Assembly (NCBI GenBank): GCA_016508695.1
Contig: VNKQ01000018.1
Coordinates: forward strand, 620,001-684,000
Source: Hyphodiscus hymeniophilus
Lineage: Eukaryota > Ascomycota > Leotiomycetes > Helotiales > Hyphodiscaceae
Length of the DNA: 64,000 nt
Direction of reading: 5' to 3'
Shown piece by piece: positions 33,965 to 46,155 of this stretch. How positions within the stretch are numbered: position 1 is the first letter of the stretch; each line of letters starts with the position of its first letter. The notes under the pieces are model-generated. The model saw only the letters and a list, made by a program, of their open reading frames with translations. It had not been told where the DNA came from and ran no database searches. The translations under genes and the position numbers were made by a program.

Positions 33965-34995
33965 CTAGTTCGCAAGCAGAACCTGACCACCCTCCCAAGT
34001 CTCACCAGCCTCCAATTTCTGCCAGCCCTTAACAGCGCCAGCTTCGACGCATATCATTTCCTTGTACCCATCTTTTGGCTCAAAATCTCCAATGACCTTC
34101 GTACCATCAGCCCAGGGGTTCCAGACAACCACTTCATTCATGTTATCCCTAATCGCTGTGAATCTCTTCCTTCCGCCTTCAGATACCACGATCGGCGTCG
34201 AGGGGCCACCGGCGGGTGTATAGACACGGTCTGTGCGCGAAGTAATAGATAGAGCAGAGGAGGGAGAGGTGGCAGATGTTACGGCAACTTTGTCGAGGTA
34301 TGGCGATTCTTCCAGTCCTGTCACAGAGACGGTTGATATATCCTGAACAGACGCCGTTAGTCCTACTCTTTATGCCCGATCCCCTCAACAACATACCTTG
34401 ACCCTCAAGTAACTATGCAAAAGCACCTGGAAATCCCAAGCTGTCTCACCCTCATTTCTAACCACGATACTAGTTGTCAGTCCCTCCCTTCCGAGACTAA
34501 CACTATAAATCAACCCAAACTCGTACGGCCATGCCTCCCTCACCTTCTCGTCAACATTACTGGGACTGAGGCCGAAGTCCAACTTCACACTCCCGTCCCC
34601 ACCCTGTCCACCCTTTCCTAGCCCCGCACCCTCGCTGGTGCTCTTCCCCAGGAACTCCCACCGACTCGTCCTCGCAAAGCCATGCTGCGGCAATTTCGCC
34701 GTCTCTTTATGCTCAGGCGCCGTCCCAAAGACCGGGAAGACGAGCGGGATTCCTCCGCGCACGGCTTTGGAACCGTCGGTCTGCGCGGCGGAGGACACGA
34801 AGAGCTTCTCTGCGCCGGTAGCGTCTTTCCAGGAGATTATGGTGGCGCCGTAGAGGAGGATCTCGAGGGATTCGCCGGTGGGGAGGACGGCGGAGACACG
34901 AGAGTGTGCATGTGTTATATTGACTTGGGCTTGTGGGGAAGGCCGGGGGAAATGGGGTTGATGGAGAGGGGTTTCTTGTTGGGGCGGTCGACCAT
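33965..34995 (-). CDS. Glucose-6-phosphate 1-epimerase (hexose-6-phosphate mutarotase), with an apparent one-base frame break near the start
   Basis: Exons are 34397-34995 and 33965-34342, with a 54-nt intron (GTATGT...TTCAG). Conserved blocks are TGESLEILLYGATIISWK, GGIPLVFPVFG and KLPQHGFARTSRWEFLGK in exon 1, and VVVWNPWADG and EMICVEAGAV in exon 2. They identify the aldose-1-epimerase-fold enzyme that interconverts alpha and beta glucose-6-phosphate (yeast YMR099C type, cytosolic). The expected start MVDRPNK is at 34995 in a good context (CAAAATGG), but it is in a different frame from the rest. Exon 1 has 599 nt, one short. Adding one C to the run at 34945-34949 would restore MVDRPNK to PQAQVNI continuity. 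The in-frame ATG further upstream (35089) falls inside a probable 5'-leader intron and is not used. Confidence 0.85.
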
Positions 34996-35663
34996 TTTGA
35001 GATTTTTGTGTCGGTAAGGCTGAGCTTGATGGTTTTTGTTTATTTGGAGGTTGGACTAGAGTGAGTAGATGAGTGGATTGGAGATGCAATTCTTCTGCTG
35101 CTGGAGGGGCACAAGTATATAGTTAGACGGAGCAGAAGTGAGTGTGAGAACAGAGAGAGAATCGAGGCGGGGGCGGGCGATGTGGGCTGTTAGCGATGGA
35201 CTTACAGTACCTTGTAGCTTCTGAAACACTGAACTCCTTCCAAGTTCCAGCGTCGAATTGAGACTAATGCAGCGTGGATGCACTGAATTCGCTTACTAAT
35301 CTGCAGTATCGATAACTGTCGATAAATGTTGATAACCATCGTGTACTTGGAGAATTAATTAGAGGAACTGTCTAAAGCCCTAGACAAAAAAAAAAAGATC
35401 GAAGGTTTGGACCGTTACTGTATGCCTATCACCGTTGACTTAGCCCAGTAACAGAGCTATCATGAAACCACCAGCATAAAGCAAGTTAAGCAACGTATTC
35501 TCACAAACATATAACGTTACACACTGGATATTTGGTATCTTAGCTACACTACACGTTTTCCATCAAACTCCACAATAATGCATGTCCCTTTGTCCCATTT
35601 TCCAACGCTCCATGCACAAAATCCTTCCGAGAGCAAGCAAAACTCCGTCGCAATGCAAACATT
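34996..35663. other. Intergenic, promoter of the epimerase gene and 3' end of RIF1
   Basis: It includes a probable 5'-leader intron of the epimerase gene (GTAAGT donor near 35208, CTCTAG acceptor near 35055). There is also a short tandem CGATAAxTGT repeat around 35308-35338 and a 12-base A run near 35385. Confidence 0.4.
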
Positions 35664-38600
35664 TCAAGATCCCGCTCTCCCTCTGCGTCCAGCACCATAC
35701 AATAACTGCTTGGCATCCATAAACAAATCCTCCAGCTCATTCATCTCTTCTCTTCTCAAAGACACTGCACCTAAGTCACTAATGAGGCTTTGCAGTTTGC
35801 CTTTCATGCCCTCAAATGATAGGCTCTCCACTATTATTTCTGTTTGCATTGAAACATCGACGTGAACAGATAATGACTGATCCACTGGCTCCGAAGACAT
35901 GGTCATAATCTTCGACGCACTCATCACTACCTCCTCTTGAATCTTTTCGCTTGTGCTACCTGCTGAGCTCGGGTTGTCAAGTAAGCTGGTTTCACCAATC
36001 ATCGTATCCACCACAACATCGAGATCCGATGTATGTTGGTCCCCATGGACTAAAGCAACACTCATATTGTCTTGATCCTCGGGTTTCCGTTCTCCACTTT
36101 GCATTGTCGCTACCTCCATTTCTGCTTCATTAGAAATTGGGTAGTCCTCGGTCGTCACAACAATCTCGAGACTCTCTTCAACTGCGACATCATCCCCGAA
36201 GGTGACTGGTTCATTGGCGGTCGATATGGCCACTTCTGCGGGGATGTCCATTTCTTGAGCGTCGTCGGCTGACCCCTCCAGATTGGCAGAAGAGGAGCTC
36301 ACCGAAGCGTTTGGTTGTGATCCATCGCCGGTCGAAGACGAGACGTTTGTTCCACGCTTGGGCCGCCCTCTACGCTTCTTGGGAGCTGTGGCCTTCTTTG
36401 GAGAGATCACTGCAGATGAATTAGTTGTGGAGGATAAAGATAAGCTACACCACTTACTCTCAGGGTTGGCATCTTGATTATCAGCAATATGCCTGGACTC
36501 TTTCACTAGTTCTTCGTGTCTCCCCTTCTTAGATGCAGGACTGGCGTTTGCATCAGAAGTCATGTCGGACTTTCTCTTCCTCCGCTTGCTGGCTGAGGCC
36601 TGCTGTTCCTGGAGAATTGAATCGTCAACGACAATCGTCTCTTCCAGATCGATCTCTTCTCCATCAACGACCTGCAGGCTTGTGTCGGTCTTTGATCCGG
36701 GAGTCTCCGGAATCAACGATGGCAAAGGCGATGAGGACTTTGCGCTTTGATGATCAGAAGGAGCCGGTTCCCCAATGATCCCTTGAGCGCTTTGAGGTTC
36801 AGGCAATGGACCAGAATCTTCCGGCGATGTCTGCAAAACGTCAGAGGACGAGGCTTGAGCTGAGACTATTTCGTTGTCTTTTTCCTCTCCAAATCTGACA
36901 TTTCTCGGGCTTCTTCGAGGGCGACCTGAGCCTTGATCGTAGTCTATCATCATTCTCAGCGCACTAGACTCGTCCAAGTAGCTGATTGGCGACGACTGCA
37001 GCTGCTTATTCACTTCCTTTACCTTGACCAGCTCCAGTCGCGGCGAAGATACTGCATCTTCAAAGACATCTTCATTTACAGTAACTTTGTCTGATGATGC
37101 TGGACTTGTTTGAGCGTCGTGGAAGAGCTCAGATCTAGGGGTCTGGAAGAGAGCCTGCGAGCTTTCGCGACCGCGGGTGGGAGTATCAGGGGCTATTCTC
37201 ACAGGGGCCTCGATTTCGGGTTTTCTGGGATTGGAGCTTGACTGCGCGTCATAAATCGAAGTCTCATCGGTAACAGCAGGTTTGAGACTCTCCGGCTGGC
37301 CAGGATCCTTGAAGGTCGATGGACCATTTTGTTGGTCCAGAGTAATTTCGAAAGTAGATAGAGTGGGCATTACACCACCAGCATATGGGTCGTTTTGAGC
37401 AGAGGAGCCAAACGGTGTCGTTGTTGTTTCCATTTTAGTGTCCATTTCAGTACCATTGGGAATTTCCGGAGGCGAAGAAGGAATATCCATTTCATCTTCG
37501 CGGTAGGTCGCAATTAGTTCCTTCGGGGCTTCTGGCGGTGAAGAAGGTGGTTCAGGCAATACACTATCGTTGTGCAGGCTCCGAGTTGGCGTTGGGGACG
37601 AATTGAGGAAATCATCGAACTCGACATGAGGTGCTAGGCTTGGGGTCGTCTCTCTCTCATGTGTGGGTGACGCCTGCCCGCGCGATTTCGACGCGGAACG
37701 ATGCAGTGGCAATTCGGAATTGAAGCTTGCCCTAGATTTCTCTTTTTGCCGGGGGCTGGAACGAAGATCAGGAAACATCGCCGCTTCAGCTTGCTGTCGC
37801 TCCTTCACTTCTTTTTGTCTGTCGGTCAATAGCTGCGAATCAAGCACTGCACCATTGATCGGTGATGAGTCGATCGCTTCGAACTGTACCTGAGAGTCGT
37901 CGTGTCGGAGCTTGGGTAAAACACTCCGCTGCCTAGATTTACGGGTGTTGGAATCCGGTGTGGATTCTCGAGAGCGCTTATGAGGTACGGACTGAGCAAC
38001 TTCAACGAGCACTTGCGGGGTGTAGCTTCTAAGAAGTCTGGCGGAAGACATTGGGGATATTTTGCCCACCCGAGTTGCTGGCTCCACTCTCAAGACAGAG
38101 TCTAGGCTTGTGAGTCCCTTTATATTGCTCAGATCTCCCTGCGTATCAGCGAAGTTCGTCAGCTGTCGCTGATCGACCAATCCATCGCTTTCAAGGCTCT
38201 CTGGAAAGAAAGGCAATTGTAGCTCAGTCACTCGGTGAATGTTGAGTAGTGCACCTTTGATAGTTTCAGGGTATTCCAGTGGGACTTTCGAGGCTCCAAA
38301 GGTTGAGTTCCACAATCGAATAGTGGAGTTGACAATGGAACGGTGTCTACTTTCCAGTCCTGAACACAAGAGAATCTCCAGATCAGCAAGAAGTCTTGAC
38401 GAGTTGGAGACGCGAATAAGATTGGGAAGAATTTGGCAGATCTTTGACCAAAGCGATGTTATCTGCCTTTTGTTAGCATGGCTCTAATCTCAACAGGTGA
38501 AGTGCCTTACAGATTGTGACAAAGGAGTCCCACCACCAAGGTGCGAGCCCTCGTCCTTGATCCAGCTCGCAATCCCATTTTGAAGCTTAACGAGAGTACC

Positions 38601-41492
38601 CGTAAGCAAAATTGTGGGACAATGGCTCAGAAGGCTTGTGGTTGCAGTGATGATATCAGAGTATTCCAGACTTAGACCATTCTCGAATGACGTGTAAGCT
38701 TTCCCCAAAGACTCGCGCATGTAATCGTAAAGCAGACTGTACGGATCAAATGAGGAGGTCTTGGCCGCAGCAGTGCCCCAAAGCTTTCTTCGTGCCGCAT
38801 CAAACGCCTGACGGTCCTTAGGATATGCTACTTTTGAAAGCACAGTCCGGAAGTAGATGTGACTTCGTGAATTGGAGTGCCCGTCAATCTTAGAGAATTT
38901 TAACTGAAGGATACGGCCTAAAGGCTCGATGACTGCAATGGCTCGGCCACTCTCCCCAGCATCAATGGTTGCAGACGTGACCAGAGCCTCGAAAAGAGTC
39001 TTCCAGCCGGGTAAAGGCTCAGTAGGAGAAAGATCCAAGCCGATCTCAAGTATTCTCAGGGTCTTGCGGTACTCAGATCCTAGCGGTTGGTCACTCATGC
39101 CGCCTACCCCATTGTTCGCGTTGTCTCTTGTAGCCGTGACAGATGTTGCAATATCTGCTAAGACAGACCAAATCATCCTGCAAGGTTCGTTGCTTGTGGG
39201 TGGAAGTAATCCCAAAAGGTCTAGAATGAGCTCTACCTTGGCCCGTTTCGAGGGTCGGGCGTCAAGGAAAGGCTCTAAAGTTCGTTGCACCAGCCGCGAG
39301 AAATTTCTGTCGTACTCTAAATCGGGAGAGACGGTTGTCAAAAGCACCATGAAGTGATGTAGCGGGCACCTGGGCTCCCCTCGTGCCATTTTCGGTTGAT
39401 GCGAGGGTGTGGCTATGACAACAAATTCATCTTTGTGTCCTACGGACAAAAGCTTCTCTGTGAATGGCAGCAGCCCGAGACTCCTGATTGTGGTTGAGGT
39501 GATGGTCTCAAAACTCAAGAGGAAATCGGCGGATAAGGTGCCTTCAAAAGGTGGGAAGAGTCGCAAAGATTTGGGTCCGATCTGCCAGATCTTGTACAAA
39601 AGACCGAAGATGCAAGCGACACAAGACATCGTTTCATTAGATACCTTGACCTCCATTATCGCAGGTGAAGCGATAGAGGTAACGTAGGCCTTCCAAAGGG
39701 TTGTGATGGCCTCATTGTCCTCGGCGAGGTCCCAGTAGAGTTTCTCCAAAAGAGGGCCTATTATTGGAAAGACCCGACTGGCACTTCTGCGAAGCCATTT
39801 AGAATCTAGTGATGGAAGCTCGGTAGCGTCCATGAGTGTTTCCTTTCCAAATGCTTCCACTGCCCGAGTTTCGGACCATTTTCTGGGGGTAGTAGAATCA
39901 AATAGACCCGCGAGTATACGACAGGCATCCTTGGAATCTTGCCTGACCAATTCAAGGGTCGATTCGGGAATGATTGGTGGATTTAGTGCTTTACCTATAG
40001 CCTCCACGATATACCGATCCCAATATAGGTCAAGCTGTACAGAGTTTGAAGTAGGCTTGAGTGCATAGTAGAGTAAGTTGCAAAGGCTGCCGAGTGCCGT
40101 CTTTTTCCCTTTGCTCTTTCGCTTGAGTTGTTTGTCGAGAGGCTGATACAGGAGTTTGATCATCTGAGGCGGTGTTTTCTCGTCTGGTTGAATAGCATAC
40201 ACTAAACGATTCCACGCAAGATTTGCCTCAAGCTTCGTTTGCTGATCGCTGCAGTTAAAGCATTGCTGGACAATACCAAGCCATGGATTCATGAATGCCC
40301 ACTGCTCGAATTGGCGAGATTTGGAGCGAAGAAAGAGTATCACAATGCTCCAGATCTGGGGCACGCTTGCCATGTCGTGTTTGCTCTCAATCATTGCCTC
40401 CAAGCGGCCAATGTAATATTTTCCAAATTTCACACCATTGTCGTCCAGGTCTGCAGAGAATAATTCCATGAAGACGCGGGAGGCCTTGCTATCCGTTCCA
40501 TACGTCAAAGCAGCCTCAAAGCCAAAGGATATGGCAGCTGTTTTTGTGTCCTTGACAGTGCTGAACAAGTCTCCAAACAAGTCAGGCATCCAATCGGTAT
40601 TGATCATCATGTGTGCCTTCGACTGTCGGAGTAAATTCCGATATATGCTGATTCGACCCATCACAATGCTCTTACCTTTCACGTAGTTTTCGATATCGTG
40701 CAGAGAGGCAACTACTTTAGAGACTCGGTCTCCAGTCATAACCTTGTGAGAGAATTTCTGCTCGGCGAGCACGAGCATCAGGTGTTTGGCAACGTCCTTT
40801 GACATCGAGCCATCCTGGAAGGTCTTGATTGCATGATCGACAAGATAGCTACTAAAATCCGTGGTGATACTGTCCGCAATCACGGATCTGTGGAGGAAAA
40901 TTGATAATAGTATAAGGGCATTGACAGCAAGAGTTGTATCGAGAGCTCCAGTGGAAGTCTTCTCCGTCAAATCTCGTTTGATGAAAGCGAGAAGCAGGAC
41001 CATCTTCTCCTTCAATGCACGCACATCTGGCACATTCTCAGAAGCTTTCAGTACGCCAGAGAGTGTTGTGTATGCATCTAGCTTTGAGTCTCTATCAGAT
41101 CCCGCCAATTGCTGAGCCACTGATTCGAGCATTGCAGCGAGGTTTGCGTAAGTATGTGGAGGTGATAACTTCGTAGGCCCTAGATTGATCGATTTACCAT
41201 TATATGGCTTTAATATCGACTTGATGGGCCGTCGTTCAGGCGAGGTAGGTTGAGCAGACGCTTCTAGTGTGTCGTTGCTATCGTCCCACGCAACTTTTTT
41301 TCGAGATTGTTCAGCTTGATTCGGCAGTTCGCTGGAGGAAGTCGGTGTGATATCAGCTTGCGAGTCAGCAGTTCTGGTGAACAGGCGACTGAATAGATTC
41401 GGAGGCTTTGAGTTTGCGTTTGACTCTCGAGGAGGTGTTGGTGGTCTTGCGGTTGGTACTGTCCTCGAGACTGGCGCCGACTGCACCATCAT
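35664..41492 (-). CDS. RIF1: Rif1-like telomere/replication-timing factor
   Basis: Two exons, 38511-41492 and 35664-38462, joined in phase across a 48-nt intron, give 1926 residues. The N-terminal 1000 residues are helical and HEAT-like with Rif1-N-type blocks (SIVMGRISIYRNLLRQ, FEQWAFMNPWLGIVQQCF, LEANLAWNRLVYAI). The C-terminal 900 residues are disordered and rich in Ser/Glu/Pro. Two PP1 docking motifs precede the HEAT region: an RVxF-type KVAW at residues 66-69 and SILK at 92-95. Rif1 recruits PP1 phosphatase to oppose DDK at origins and acts at telomeres and double-strand breaks, in the nucleus. A further 48-nt segment inside exon 2 (36410-36457) has intron signals but keeps the frame. 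The start MMVQSAP is the first ATG. Confidence 0.87.
36410..36457 (-). other. Possible 48-nt frame-neutral intron (exitron-like) in RIF1
   Basis: On the coding strand the segment begins GTAAGT, contains ACTAAT as branch-like sequence and ends CTGCAG. Its length is a multiple of three and it has no stop, so spliced and unspliced forms both keep the frame (16 residues differ). Confidence 0.5.
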
Positions 41493-42036
41493 GGCTGCGA
41501 CGAGGACTATTGCTTTGACAGGTATTCATCGAGGATATTGTGAAGCATTACCCCATCACTTCTTCTAGTTTCTAATTGAGTTCGAGGTGGAGGGTAAGGG
41601 AGTCGAGTTTCGTGAACGGATCGTTGTCGTGGTGTAGGCAGGAAAGTGCATGGAAAACCACTTTAATCACCAACGCGAACGCGGTTCACGTCGTCGATTT
41701 AAGTCAAAGCTCTGCCCCACAACTGCCAAGGATCGGCAAAACTGGGGTTGGGTTGAGATCACGTGCACAGGCTCCCCTCGATCTCAACTCCGGCGACTTG
41801 TGTCTTCAATATACTTATTTGATATACTTGCCAGATGCTACATATATCATGTCCTCCCGATGAGCAAGTGCGAAGATTCTGAGATATGATAGGCCCGTTG
41901 AACAATGAGTCAATGCATCGCGAAGTTGATCTGATAACACAGAGCCAATTTCTTTGTTCCCATTGAATACTATGGATCCTGGCCGCTACTCGCTGCAGAG
42001 ACGAGATATAAAAGTTTCTTCCTGTATACTAATAAA
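41493..42036. other. Intergenic, RIF1 promoter and 3' end of the M20 gene
   Basis: It contains a CACGTG at 41760-41765, about 270 bp before the RIF1 start. Nothing else is recognised. Confidence 0.4.
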
Positions 42037-43479
42037 TTAAACTTCCAAACTCTCGTTTTCGAGCATCTCATCAAACTCCCTCTTCGCAGCTTTCAGCAGC
42101 TCCTCATCTGTCAAGATCTCCAGGCCAGTGACGGCCAACGCTTGCGCAGCTCTCAACGCTGCTCTATGCGCCTCTATCGTTCTCGCAGCTTTTACAAAGC
42201 CAGGGTTGTGCAGTCCCTCCTCGCTCTCAATTTTAAAGCCTAGACTAATACTGGGCATTGCATAGCTTACATTTCCCTCGTCAGAACTTGCTTGCGTAGC
42301 ACCATAAATGATGTCCAACTCCGGCGGCATTATGTCCCCGCCAAGATCATTGAAAGCCTTTCTGCAAAGTTTTCCCAAAACTCTATTTGGAACAATGTCA
42401 TCGTAGCCCATCACGGGCGTCATTTTCAGACTCGCACCTGTCGCCTCTGCGCCAGCAACAAAACACTTATCAACCTTTTTCTTCAACACCGCCAACCTCT
42501 TCTTTGATTTTGCTCGCACCACGAAGATACCAGCTGCATAAGCATGAATGATATTCGGCGCAGCACCGCCATCCGTGATGTGTCCTTGGATAACATCCCC
42601 TGGCATAGTCTGTTGTCTCAACACACTGAGCGCATTATATGCCGTGATCAACCCATCGAGGGCGTTGATCCCCGTCCAAGGATTTGCAGCAGCATGTGCT
42701 TCTTTACCAAAATACTCGACTTTGAAACTCTCGTATGCATTGGAGGTACTGAGTGCCGTATCGAGGACATTACCTGCATGAGAGATGAGGTTGATGTCGA
42801 CTTTGTAGTCGGAATAAGCGCCGGCGTCGAGCAGCTTGATTTTGCCACCACCCCCTTCTTCAGCGGGCGTCCCAAAGAGAATGACCTTTCCGGGGAGACA
42901 GTACTTAGTCATGGCTGCACCAGCTGCGAGAGCTGCTGCTACGGAACAAATTGCGATCAGATTGTGACCGGACGAATGTCCGATTCCTTTCATCGCGTCT
43001 GGATTTTTATCAGACCATGCTGTGGCTTTGGATTGAGGGCCTATTACCGTAAACAGCGTTATAACTCACGACAGAGCCTTCTTTGCCGCTGTCATAGACA
43101 GCAATGAACGCGGTTTTTAGCCCGTAGGCAGAAGGGGTGATCTTCCATCCCTTTCTCGTCTTAAGGAACTTGGTCAGAGTTTCGTGGGCTATGAACTCTT
43201 CAAAGTTCAACTCTGGGTTATCGTGGATTTTCAGACTGATGGGTCGCAACATCCCGCTAATGGATTCGACGTACTCTGACACGAATGAGAGGTAAGTATT
43301 ATGTGAGTTAAGGGAGGCTACCCCTGACGCTTAAATTGTTAGCAACTTCTTCAGAGCTAGACTACCCGCGACGTACAATCAGTAGCAGTTGCGCTCTTGA
43401 GCAGTCTTGACCCTCCATAGATCTCGGACACATAGACATAGTCATCGTCGACTATGTCAAAAAGGAGGGATTCCGTCAT
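42037..43479 (-). CDS. Peptidase family M20 amidohydrolase (M20D/ACY1L2-like)
   Basis: Exons 43377-43479, 43048-43323 and 42037-42998 join in phase to 446 residues. Introns are 53 and 49 nt; the first has branch site TGCTAAC. Family blocks are SLKIHDNPELNFEE, VYDAMKGIGHSSGHNLIAI, FGTPAEEGGGGKI (with the catalytic-type Glu pair), FGKEAHAAANPW, GGAAPNII and LGFKIESEEGLHNPGF. Such enzymes hydrolyse amide bonds of N-acyl amino acids or dipeptides using two metal ions. In relatives the second block reads EYDALPGIGHACGHN. Here the leading Glu is Val and the Ala-Cys before Gly-His is Ser-Ser, so metal binding may be changed. The start at 43479 gives a natural N-terminus; the reading from the third exon alone lacks an ATG. 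Confidence 0.87.
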
Positions 43480-44227
43480 CACGTGAATCGTGATTCAGCA
43501 CCTTCCGAGAGAAAACACCTCAGTGCTTGAGTGGTTGCAGAGGTTAGGTCAAGCAAGTCGAAAAACCCCCTAACGTGAGTGTTCTATGTTACTGCCATCT
43601 TGCCTGAGCTATAATGAAGGGATCGTGCGCCACATACTAAAAGTGGGGGTGAGTCTCAACCAAGTGGACTTGGCTTGTTTCGCAATCCGAAATATCAATC
43701 GCAATCGAACCACAGTAGAAAGATTCTAACAAAGTCTTAATATTGCGAGGTGGTGATGTAGATAGAAATTAGCTTACGTGTAGAGCAGCGATCACGTTGG
43801 TGAGCTTCTCCATTACAAATACATAAGATGCCGAGATACTTGTACAGTACCAGTCATGCAGGCAGATGCCGAGTGTAAAGGTTCTAGGCGAATCTCATCA
43901 AGGTCTTGTCCGAAATACTATCATTGTGACGAACGTATGTTAAGTACAAGAAGCATCAAATGTTCGATGCCAAGAGAGAGGGAGAGATCGAGACGTTGGG
44001 AGACAGAGCATAAGTTATAGTCCGAGGACCGAGAATATGACTGGGCAATCAGAGTGTAACTCTTTCGATGTGTTGTTAAGACGTAGAGTGCTGACTCTCA
44101 TCCCGAGTTTTTCGCCGGTATGACTTGTGAGAGAATAGGTAGTTGATGTAGAAGAAGGACAGAGAGAGTGGTAGTTGCGCTGACATACATTGGTCTACTT
44201 CACACAGTTTCCCAAAGTAGGCGAGTC
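43480..44227. other. Intergenic, about 750 bp
   Basis: A CACGTG at 43480-43485 abuts the M20 start codon. The rest carries no recognisable gene and includes the 3' side of the PQ-loop gene. Confidence 0.4.
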
Positions 44228-45376
44228 TCATCCACTTCCTATTTCTTCTGCCTCGGCCACGCTTAAGCTTGCAGCCGAACTTGGAGTCCTGAAGACAGAT
44301 GTCGAAGACGGTATTTGATGCAGCTCGACATCATGTGACATACCTTCAGAATCTCTGTCCATCTCGACCGTCATTTGGTGACCTTCTATGACCTCACTTC
44401 TCCGTTCAGCTCTTGCGCTCATTTTCTTCTTTATCCAGGGAATGAGATTAAAGTATCCACCACAAGCAAAGACGCCACACCAGAGCACAAACTCTGTGGC
44501 ATAAATGACCATCCCGAGAATATCAAGCTTCGGTTGGAAGACTATGGTTCATCAGCAAGTAAGACATTCAAGTATTGATAAAGAATGAACCAAACTTACA
44601 GACTGATATTAATGAGAACACATCACCGGCAGCGTCTATTGCAACGAAGATGAATGAGATTCCTCGAACCGTTCGATGAACGTAAATGTCCCAATAATGC
44701 CTCAAGACACCAGCGGAGAGTAGAACGGTGGAGATGACTCCCATAAGTGTGACAGGCCAATGTCGATCTTGCTTGATGGCTTCCTGATGCATTTGTTAGT
44801 GAAGTGAAAAGAGACAACAAAAAGTGCTGGAACTAGGAAAAAATACCTTCAAGGCAAATGTCAAGCCCATCTCCACGCCACCGAAACAAGCTACAATCCC
44901 AATCACCACGAGTGTACATTTCAAAGTACCCCATTTCTTCCTTAAATTAGCTTTCTACATTCCTTCTAGCCTCCCCATTGTAACCACGTGAACAATTGAG
45001 AGGAGAGCTCACATCGGCGTAATGGAAACACTGTCCCCAAGTGATTAAACTCAGCAAGGTGAGAATCTGAGGCTGTATCCGCAAGGCAATGTTGAAGTTT
45101 GATGAGATGTTGTATGCTCCAAGAGGAACGCCCGCACATGCCCACAGGAGCATCATGGAGCGTTGCAGTCCAATGGTATTGTGTCGTCTGTAGTTGATTA
45201 TGATTTGCGGTATGAGCTTTGAAACAGTCAGTGTCTCATTCGTGTACATTGGGCACAGATAAAACTATATGTTACTGTTCACAGCTGCCAGGAAACAGCA
45301 TGGGGTACATCACCTGGACTGACCAACAAATAGCGCCAATGGTCCCGAGTACGTTTGCTGCTATAGGGACGTTCAT
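44228..45376 (-). CDS. PQ-loop repeat membrane protein
   Basis: Five exons (45314-45376, 45013-45216, 44847-44954, 44600-44783, 44228-44541) join in phase to 290 residues. The architecture is about seven helices with two PQ-loop units. The first is LIPQIIINYRRHNTIGL. The second is VLRHYWDIYVHRTVRGISF, where the usual Pro-Gln is Arg-His. A cytosolic C-terminal tail of about 70 residues is Ser/Glu rich. PQ-loop proteins include lysosomal/vacuolar cystine and cationic amino-acid transporters and SWEET-related carriers. The substrate cannot be read. Position of the third exon (acceptor at 44955-44956) was chosen to keep both phase and the KANLRKKWG stretch. Confidence 0.83.
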
Positions 45377-46155
45377 TCTGCCGCGAGCAGACAATGGGGC
45401 GCAATGAAAGCAACAAAGAAGTGGCTCTTTAGGTGTTGTTGAATAACCATATAAATCTTTGGAAGTTTAAGAGTGAAACATCGCTTTCATTTTGGCGAGT
45501 GAGGTTGCGAACATAAGCGGGCCATCGAATTATCAATGGCACGTGAAAAATGGAAAAATGGAAACATTCAAATAAAAAGTACGGTAAGGTCAATTGAGAA
45601 TTTATGAGAAGCTCCGTTCCGAAGTGGTAATCACGACGTTCACATTGTCCTATCAACACTATAAGCAGCTTAACAATCTCCGAATCTGCGGACGCATGGC
45701 AAGAGCGATTTGGACAGTGAACGACAGTTTTATTGGACGAAAACAGGATGCTGATCTCCCGTAATTGACGAGCAAATATCAGTATGTCTTCTGTGGAATT
45801 GTAGAAAGACAGCTCAAGCGTATACCAAGATCGAGCAGGAGGATCAAACTTGTAAGGCGACTTCTGGGGAAGTGAAGAAAGTCACAGGCATACATACCTT
45901 TCCGACGGACGTTAGTGTAAAAGCGATTGAAGAGTCAGGAATCTAAGCGCTTGAACATTTATTCTACGGATATATATCTTCATGTCGAAATGCTCATATA
46001 ATTGGGGCTATCTCCAGAATCCATTCGTCCAAAGGTTTGCAAGTAATGTGGAATGCTTCTAGTGATGATCGACTGTACCAGAAAGAGACTGCCAATAAGA
46101 TATCTCGGTTCAGTAGGGCTCCCTTTCGAGTGAAGTCCCTGGGCTAGAAATGCTG
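45377..46155. other. Intergenic, about 780 bp
   Basis: It holds the PQ-loop promoter and the 3' side of the HET gene. No gene recognised. Confidence 0.4.

Noticed and set aside
34996..35089. Upstream in-frame ATG (35089) as the start of the epimerase
   Set aside because: It falls in a probable leader intron, and the residues it adds look untranslated (low complexity, no similarity).
18647..43485. CACGTG in front of RAD2/NAA38, KMT6, RIF1 and the M20 gene as a shared regulon
   Set aside because: About 16 copies are expected by chance in 64 kb and others lie inside genes, so co-regulation is not supported.
43500..43580. Leu/Ser tRNA-like words (GCTTGAGTGGTTGCAGAGG)
   Set aside because: The T-arm and acceptor pairing are absent.
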